This document shows positions 7,271 through 10,722 of a stretch of 10,722 nucleotides of DNA, one piece after another; position 1 is the stretch's first letter; each line of letters begins with the position of its first letter. The DNA is from an uncultured Eubacteriales bacterium. Lineage in GTDB: Bacteria > Bacillota > Clostridia > Christensenellales > Aristaeellaceae. A model generated the notes under the pieces. It saw nothing but the letters and a program-made list of their open reading frames with translations. It was not told the origin of the DNA and did not search any database. The translations under genes and the position numbers were made by a program. The stretch lies in the NCBI GenBank assembly GCA_944353735.1, contig CALVPU010000186.1:1-10722 (forward strand), read 5' to 3'.

Positions 7271-8280
7271 TGGCGCGGGCGTTGGCGGAATTTCTGGGCA
7301 GGAAGGGCGGGCGCGCGCGGACGATCGCCGTCTGCGGCGCGCTGCTCGCCGCGCTGCTGGCGCTGGTGCTGGGCAATCTGCCGGCGCTTGCGGAGATGGG
7401 CGCGTACCTGCAGTACAAGTTCATCCAGCGGGCGCTGATCGTCGGCGCGCTGGTGGCACTGTGCGCGGCGCTGCTGGGCGTGGTGCTGGTGCTCAAGCGC
7501 TATTCGATGATCGGCGACGGCCTGTCGCACGTCGGTTTCGGCGCGCTGACGGTCGCGGTCTCGCTCGGCGCGGTCACGGCGGAGAACCTGCCGGCGTTCT
7601 TGCCGGAAGGGTTCCGGCAGACGGCGGCATCGCTGTGCGCGGGCATCTCGCAGTCGCCGCTGGCGCTGACGCTGGCAGTGGTCGTGATCTGCGCGGTGCT
7701 CTTGCTGCGCCTGAGCCGCAGCAGCCGGATGCGCGGCGACGCGGCGATCGCGCTGATCTCCACCAGCGCGCTGGCGTTGGGCGTGATCGTCACCTCCACC
7801 GCCAGCGGCATGAACATCGACGTCTACAACTACATGTTCGGCAGCATTCTCGCCATGTCGGACGCCGACGTCGTCCTCTCGGTGGCGCTGTCCGTGGTGG
7901 TGCTGGCGGCGTTCATCGCGCTGTACCCGCGCATCTTCTCGGTGACGTTCGACGAATCGTTTGCGCGGGCGACGGGTCTCAACGCCGGTTTCTACAACCT
8001 GACGATCGCCGTGCTCACCGCGGTGACGATCGTCGTCGGCATGCGCATCATGGGCACGATGCTGATTTCCAGCCTCATCATCTTTCCGGCGTTGACGTCG
8101 ATGCGCGTGTTCTCGCGCTTCCGCGCGGTGATGATCTCCTCGGCGATCGTGTCGGTCGTTTGCCTGCTGACGGGCATCATGCTCTCGTGCCTGACCTCGC
8201 TGCCCGCCGGCGCGGGCATCGTGGCGGTCAATCTGGTGGCGTTCGCGGCGTTCAGTCTTGTGGGTGCGCTGCGCGGCTAA
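7270..8280 (+). CDS. znuB: Metal ABC transporter permease (ZnuB-like, ABC-3 family)
   Basis: A 336-residue integral membrane protein with about eight or nine hydrophobic segments, forming the membrane channel of the importer. LKRYSMIGDGLSHVGFGAL is the ABC-3 family motif, STSALALGVIVTS and MFGSILAMS are conserved loops, and VGMRIMGTMLISSLIIFPA lies next to the ATPase-coupling region. It is about 45 residues longer than typical ZnuB proteins because of an N-terminal extension with an extra hydrophobic segment (residues about 18-40) before the usual beginning (YLQYKFIQRALIVGALVAL). An internal ATG at 7396 would give a standard length but lacks a spaced ribosome binding site. The ATG at 7270 (or GTG at 7267) overlaps the ATPase stop, as expected for coupled genes. 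The stop overlaps the convergent DUF2752 gene by 4 bases. Confidence 0.93.
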   Translation: MARALAEFLGRKGGRARTIAVCGALLAALLALVLGNLPALAEMGAYLQYKFIQRALIVGALVALCAALLGVVLVLKRYSMIGDGLSHVGFGALTVAVSLGAVTAENLPAFLPEGFRQTAASLCAGISQSPLALTLAVVVICAVLLLRLSRSSRMRGDAAIALISTSALALGVIVTSTASGMNIDVYNYMFGSILAMSDADVVLSVALSVVVLAAFIALYPRIFSVTFDESFARATGLNAGFYNLTIAVLTAVTIVVGMRIMGTMLISSLIIFPALTSMRVFSRFRAVMISSAIVSVVCLLTGIMLSCLTSLPAGAGIVAVNLVAFAAFSLVGALRG

Positions 8281-8312
8281 AAGGGTGCGCCCGGCAGGTT
8301 GCGCAGCGCGCC
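8263..8312. other. Stem-loop spanning the overlapping convergent gene ends (possible bidirectional 3'-end structure)
   Basis: GCGCTGCGC (8266-8274) and GCGCAGCGC (8301-8309) are perfect inverted repeats. G-C and G-U pairs could extend the stem to 8263-8278 with 8297-8312. The loop holds the tail-to-tail stop codons of the permease and DUF2752 genes. There is no T-run on either strand, so it is not a standard intrinsic terminator; it may act as an RNA 3'-end stabiliser or be chance in GC-rich DNA. Confidence 0.35.
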
Positions 8313-8660
8313 GAAGAGCAGAAACAGGGCGTACAGCGCCGTCAACAGGCGGCGAAGGCCGGGCGCGAGCCGCACTTCGCCCCGCGCGGCATAGCGGAAC
8401 TGCGCCGCTGCGGCGGCGACCAGCAGCGCGGGGGCGAGCAGGAACAGCGGCGGATTGAGCCGAAAGGCGGCGCGCACGTCGCCCCGCAGCAGGGCGAGCG
8501 CCATCCGCGTCGCGCCGCAGGCGGGACAGCGCAGCCCCGTAAGCGCACGAAACAGGCAGGGAACGGCGATTCCGCCGCGCTGGACAAGCGCGACGTAACC
8601 GGCGCCGGCGAGCAGTACCAGCGCGTCCATGCAGAGAACGCGGCGCAGGCGTCGTCTCAT
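8277..8660 (-). CDS. DUF2752 family membrane protein
   Basis: A 127-residue small membrane protein of unknown function. It has an Arg-rich N-terminus (MRRRLRR), a first hydrophobic segment (about 11-30), the diagnostic DUF2752 block PCLFRALTGLRCPACGATRM (34-53; C35, C45, C48), then LNPPLFLLAPALLVAAAAA as a second membrane segment and a third at about 105-118. The Cys-containing C-P-A-C-G-A-T-R motif is what defines the family. Start choice is uncertain: ATG 8660 fits the family N-terminus but lies in the loop of a strong hairpin and lacks a clear ribosome binding site. ATG 8699 overlaps the TM2 stop and would add 13 residues, and ATG 8630 would give 117. It follows the TM2 gene on the same strand; the two families are frequently neighbours in Clostridia. 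It ends overlapping the convergent znuB-like gene. Confidence 0.88.
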   Translation of the reverse strand: MRRRLRRVLCMDALVLLAGAGYVALVQRGGIAVPCLFRALTGLRCPACGATRMALALLRGDVRAAFRLNPPLFLLAPALLVAAAAAQFRYAARGEVRLAPGLRRLLTALYALFLLFGALRNLPGAPF

Positions 8661-8681
8661 GGGACGTGCGCCTGCGCCGCG
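8639..8681 (-). promoter_or_regulatory. Long hairpin between the TM2 and DUF2752 genes enclosing the DUF2752 start codon
   Basis: A perfect 13-bp inverted repeat (arms 8639-8651 and 8669-8681) with a 17-base loop, in which CGTC (8653-8656) and GACG (8663-8666) can add an inner 4-bp stem. In the minus-strand transcript it begins 7 bases after the TM2 stop codon and presents the ATG at 8660 in the apical loop. There is no following U-run, so it looks like an RNA element affecting DUF2752 translation or message processing rather than an intrinsic terminator. Confidence 0.6.
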
Positions 8682-8688
8682 CCTTGCG

Positions 8689-8889
8689 TCAGTTGGCATA
8701 TTCGGAACCGTCCGCGGGTTTCAGCGAGCCGGTGCAGATCATGATCAGGTCGATCAGCCACCAGATACCGAAGCCGCCGCAGGTGATCAGCTTGACGACG
8801 CCGAGCCCGACGTACCCCAGATAAAAGCGATCCACGCCGAGCTGTCCCAACAGAACCGAGAGAATGATTGCAGTTGTCTTGCTCTTCAA
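8689..8889 (-). CDS. TM2 domain protein (66 residues)
   Basis: A minimal TM2 protein: two membrane helices joined by a short loop. Helix 1 is at about 6-18 (AIILSVLLGQLGV), followed by the family signature GVDRFYLGYVGLGVVKL (18-34), and helix 2 at about 39-53 (GFGIWWLIDLIMICTG), with a short polar tail ending EYAN. The D-R-F-Y-x-G motif and the W-x-x-D-x-x in the second helix define TM2. The molecular role of bacterial TM2 proteins is unknown. Start: the TTG at 8889 is preceded by AGGAGG (minus strand, 8898-8903) with an ideal 8-base spacer. The longer ATG reading frame (8949) would translate the -10 region and the ribosome binding site. It is first of a two-gene unit with DUF2752, expressed from the promoter at 8945-8972. 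Confidence 0.88.
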   Translation of the reverse strand: MKSKTTAIILSVLLGQLGVDRFYLGYVGLGVVKLITCGGFGIWWLIDLIMICTGSLKPADGSEYAN

Positions 8890-8944
8890 TGTGTTCCCCT
8901 CCTCTTCCCTCTTTCGCGGCGGGCACATGCCCGATAACGAAAAT

Positions 8945-8972
8945 AACATATCATTTTTTTTTTTTTTGTCAA
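8945..8972 (-). promoter_or_regulatory. Promoter of the TM2-DUF2752 unit, with a homopolymeric spacer
   Basis: On the minus strand a perfect TTGACA (8967-8972) is followed after 16 bases by TATGTT (8945-8950), which has an extended -10 TGA immediately upstream. Thirteen of the 16 spacer bases are A. One extra A would give the optimal 17-base spacing. The predicted start is near 8938, giving a leader of about 50 nt. Confidence 0.75.
8954..8967. repeat. 14-base T/A homopolymer in the promoter spacer
   Basis: Fourteen consecutive T on the plus strand (A on the coding strand of TM2) in an otherwise GC-rich window. It includes the last base of the TTGACA box and most of the -35/-10 spacer. Tracts of this length are prone to slipped-strand length change. 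Confidence 0.95.
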
Positions 8973-9075
8973 GTTAAAGGTAAAGAATAATTTCGGGCAA
9001 AATATATTATGACATACTGAGAAAAATAGGCAAACGGCCTGAAATGGCGCGTTGCTGCGGCGGACAAAAATGCGG
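8973..9075. other. AT-rich intergenic stretch between divergent promoters, no gene seen
   Basis: Part of the roughly 400-base gap between the TM2 gene and the ABC-F gene. It is AT-rich to about 9037 and GC-rich afterwards. I see no start codon with a ribosome binding site, no convincing dyad and no RNA gene. It presumably holds upstream promoter elements for the two divergent units. Confidence 0.6.
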
Positions 9076-9104
9076 TTGACATCGCGCGCGGGCTCTGGTA
9101 TAAT
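9076..9104 (+). promoter_or_regulatory. Consensus sigma-A promoter of the ABC-F gene
   Basis: TTGACA (9076-9081), a 17-base spacer and TATAAT (9099-9104), with an extended -10 TGG directly upstream (9096-9098). The predicted start is near 9111, which leaves an unusually long leader of about 178 nt before the ATG at 9289. Confidence 0.93.
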
Positions 9105-9177
9105 GAAATCATTCTGGGAAAGGATGGTCTGGCGTACTGATGCATATCAACGGCTGAAGATCGGCAGGACAATGGCG

Positions 9178-9201
9178 ACCGCCTGAGAGCGGTGTGTTTT
9201 T
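9178..9201 (+). terminator. Terminator-like hairpin in the ABC-F leader (possible attenuator)
   Basis: ACCGC (9178-9182) and GCGGT (9189-9193) form a 5-bp stem with a six-base loop. GTG and then TTTTT (9197-9201) follow. The stem is short, so termination would be partial. The 5' arm can alternatively pair with GGTCGC at 9215-9220, which would destroy the hairpin. Confidence 0.5.
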
Positions 9202-9224
9202 GTTGCCGTTTGGAGGTCGCATGA

Positions 9225-9242
9225 ATGCGCGTACGTCGCTGA
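9225..9242 (+). CDS. Candidate leader peptide MRVRR upstream of the ABC-F gene
   Basis: The five codons ATG-CGC-GTA-CGT-CGC followed by TGA are preceded by GGAGG (9212-9216) with an 8-base spacer, which is as good as the ribosome binding sites of the real genes here. The peptide Met-Arg-Val-Arg-Arg contains the R/K-x-R/K pattern at which macrolide-bound ribosomes stall (as in ErmDL, whose MRLR core is sufficient). Stalling would place MRV in the P site and Arg4 in the A site. An alternative ATG at 9221 uses the same ribosome binding site with a 4-base spacer and opens a 42-codon frame (to 9349) overlapping the ABC-F gene. The gene is too short for statistical support; the role is inferred. 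Confidence 0.5.
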   Translation: MRVRR

Positions 9243-9288
9243 ACTGTACTTTTCGTGCGCTCCTCCACGGCGGAAGGAGTGATTTTTT

Positions 9289-10722
9289 ATGCCCAAACTG
9301 CTGCTGGAAGCCACGCATCTGCGCCACAGCTTCGGCATGCGCACGGTGATCGACGTCGATTCGCTGTGCATCTACGACGGCGAGCGCATTGGACTGATCG
9401 GCGAGAACGGCGCGGGCAAGTCGACGCTGCTGGCGATTCTGGCAGGGGAACTCGTCCCGGACGAGGGAACGGTGCGCCGAGACGGCGAAGCGGCGGTGAT
9501 CCATCAGGGCGGCGACGCCGGCGGAGCGGACGACGCCGGGGTGCGCGCGCGATTCGCCGCACAGGAGGGTGGACACGCGCTGTCCGGCGGCGAGTACACG
9601 CGCCGCCGCATCGCCGCCGCGCTCTCCGCGAAGAGCCGGCTGCTGTTCGCCGACGAACCGACGACCGATTTGGACGCCGACGGCGTCGCCCAGCTGCGGC
9701 GCGAGCTTGCGCGCTATCGCGGCGCGATCGTGCTCGTGTCGCACGACCGCGAACTGCTCGACGCGCTTTGCACGCGCATCCTCCACCTCGAGGACGCGAA
9801 ACTGACGGATTTCCCCGGCAATTACAGCGATTACCGCGCCGAGCTCGAGCGCCGCCGCGCCTTTCAGCGCTTTGAATACGAGCAGTATCGCGGCGAACAG
9901 GCGCGCCTGCGGGCCTCGATTCAGGGCAACCGCGAGCGCGCCTCGCAGATGAAAAAGGCGCCTTCGCGCATGGGCAACAGCGAGGCGCGACTGCACAGGA
10001 TGGACAGCCGCCAGACGTCCGAACAGCTGCACAAGGCGCGGCGGCAGCTCGAATCGCGGCTGGAGCGCCTCGAGGTGCGCGAGCGACCGCGCGAGGACGT
10101 GGAGATCCGCATGGCGCTCGGCGCGCGCACGCCCATTCCGGCAAAGAATGCCCTCGAGGCGCGCCGGCTGGCGCTGAAGGCGGGCGACAAGCGGCTGCTG
10201 TCCAACGCGGCGTTCGTGCTGCCGGTGGGTTCGCGCACGGCGCTGCTGGGGCCGAACGGCTGCGGCAAGACCACGCTGATGCGCGCCATTGCCGCGCGCG
10301 CGGCGGCGTCGGGGCAGCTCTGCGGCGGCGCGGATGGGGAGGCAGACGGCGGCAGCGCCATCCGCCTCCATCCCGCGGCGCGCGTCGGCTGGTTCGACCA
10401 GACGCACGAGCGGACGCTCGACTTCTCGCGCACGACGCTGGAAAACGTGCTGCTCGGCTGTGCGCACGCCGAGAGCGACGCGCGCACCGTGCTGGCGCGG
10501 CTCGCCCTGCGCGGCGACGACGTGTTCAAGCCGGTCGGCGTGCTCTCCGGCGGCGAGCGCGGGCGCGTGGCGCTGGCAAAGCTGCTGCTGTCCGACGCCA
10601 ACTTGCTGCTGCTCGACGAGCCGACGAACCATCTGGACGTGTTCACGCTCGAGGCGCTGGAAGCGCTGCTCGCCGGCTATCGCGGCACGGTACTGTTCGT
10701 CAGCCACGACATGGCGTTCGTC
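9289..10722 (+). CDS. ABC-F family ATPase, probable ribosome-protection (antibiotic resistance) type, 3' end outside window
   Basis: 478 residues are visible, open to the window end. It has two ABC domains and no membrane segments, so it is a soluble ribosome-acting ABC-F protein. Domain 1: Walker A GENGAGKST (38-46), signature LSGGE (98-102), Walker B FADEPTTDLD (E123), H152. Linker (about 185-275), charged and helical, with KKAPSRMGNSEARLHRMDS, which inserts at the ribosomal tRNA exit site in this family. Domain 2: Walker A GPNGCGKTT (321-329), signature LSGGERGR (419-426), Walker B LLLDEPTNHLD (E444), and SHD at the edge. The first domain is very short (about 24 residues between Q-loop Q73 and the signature) and lacks the EttA-type arm, as in Vga/Lsa/VmlR/CplR-like resistance proteins rather than housekeeping EttA or Uup. 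The ATG at 9289 follows AAGGAG with 9 bases spacing. Antibiotic class is unknown; the regulated leader supports a resistance role. Confidence 0.88.
   Translation, partial: MPKLLLEATHLRHSFGMRTVIDVDSLCIYDGERIGLIGENGAGKSTLLAILAGELVPDEGTVRRDGEAAVIHQGGDAGGADDAGVRARFAAQEGGHALSGGEYTRRRIAAALSAKSRLLFADEPTTDLDADGVAQLRRELARYRGAIVLVSHDRELLDALCTRILHLEDAKLTDFPGNYSDYRAELERRRAFQRFEYEQYRGEQARLRASIQGNRERASQMKKAPSRMGNSEARLHRMDSRQTSEQLHKARRQLESRLERLEVRERPREDVEIRMALGARTPIPAKNALEARRLALKAGDKRLLSNAAFVLPVGSRTALLGPNGCGKTTLMRAIAARAAASGQLCGGADGEADGGSAIRLHPAARVGWFDQTHERTLDFSRTTLENVLLGCAHAESDARTVLARLALRGDDVFKPVGVLSGGERGRVALAKLLLSDANLLLLDEPTNHLDVFTLEALEALLAGYRGTVLFVSHDMAFV

Larger units (their letters stand above)
9111..9288 (+). 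promoter_or_regulatory. Structured leader of the ABC-F gene, candidate antibiotic-responsive attenuator
   Basis: The leader contains, in order: a possible short reading frame MHING (9140-9157, ribosome binding site weak or distant) and an overlapping 20-codon frame from ATG 9124 to 9186; a GC hairpin plus T5 (9178-9201); a strong ribosome binding site GGAGG (9212-9216) with a five-codon frame MRVRR (9225-9242); and a hairpin CTCCTCC (9260-9266) against GG-A-AGGAG (9272-9279) that would hide the ABC-F ribosome binding site. Competing pairings exist: GCGACC (9175-9180) with GGTCGC (9215-9220), AACGGC (9149-9154) or CGGCA (9162-9166) with GCCGTT/TGCCG (9204-9210), and TGGAGG (9211-9216) with CCTCCA (9262-9267). 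Many resistance-type ABC-F genes have attenuating leaders; whether this one switches transcription or translation is not resolved by eye. Confidence 0.65.

Noticed and set aside
7248..8744. A 498-codon plus-strand frame overlapping the permease and the DUF2752 gene
   Set aside because: It is a shifted-frame shadow. The permease in frame 7270 has membrane segments and family motifs, and the DUF2752 and TM2 genes occupy the opposite strand.
9109..10707. A 532-codon open frame on the minus strand antisense to the ABC-F gene
   Set aside because: Same codon-bias artefact. The plus strand encodes intact Walker, signature and H-loop motifs from a promoter and ribosome binding site, whereas the minus frame has none and would run across the ABC-F leader.

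Overview
The window is a gene-dense, GC-rich chromosomal segment. It most likely comes from a Bacillota (Clostridia-type) anaerobe. The evidence is the near-perfect sigma-A promoters (TTGACA-N17-TATAAT), strong GGAGG-type ribosome binding sites with several TTG starts, a short DtxR/MntR-type regulator, a RelQ-type small alarmone synthetase, a TM2/DUF2752 pair and an ABC-F gene behind an attenuator-like leader. I see no mobile element, CRISPR array, rRNA or tRNA. The genus cannot be fixed by eye.

Layout. Positions 1-171 are the 3' end of an AEC-family transporter. It converges on a complete rnr (RNase R, minus strand, 191-2305). Divergent from rnr is a TRIC/UPF0126-family membrane protein (2414-3076), which converges with a 4-base gap on a DtxR/MntR-family metalloregulator (minus, 3081-3461). 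That regulator and a HEPN-like/CBS protein (3600-4325) are fired from back-to-back promoters. The CBS gene is followed 16 bases later by a RelQ-type (p)ppGpp synthetase (4342-5040), and the pair ends at a clear intrinsic terminator (5087-5118).

Next comes a four-gene metal-uptake operon: substrate-binding protein, Fur/Zur-type repressor, ATPase and permease (5213-8280). It starts from a consensus promoter with a perfect 8-3-8 palindrome just downstream of the predicted transcript start. The embedded Fur-family gene suggests a self-contained zinc (or manganese) uptake circuit. The permease ends tail-to-tail, overlapping 4 bases, with a minus-strand TM2-DUF2752 gene pair whose promoter spacer is almost entirely a poly-A run, so its expression could be phase variable.

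The window ends inside an ABC-F ATPase gene (9289 to beyond 10722). Its leader of about 180 nt contains a terminator-like hairpin, alternative pairings, and a five-codon reading frame MRVRR with a strong ribosome binding site. That peptide carries the R-x-R pattern of macrolide-stalled leader peptides such as ErmDL, so antibiotic-responsive control of the ABC-F gene is the most interesting hypothesis here. The second is the pairing of a HEPN-like/CBS sensor with an alarmone synthetase in one operon.
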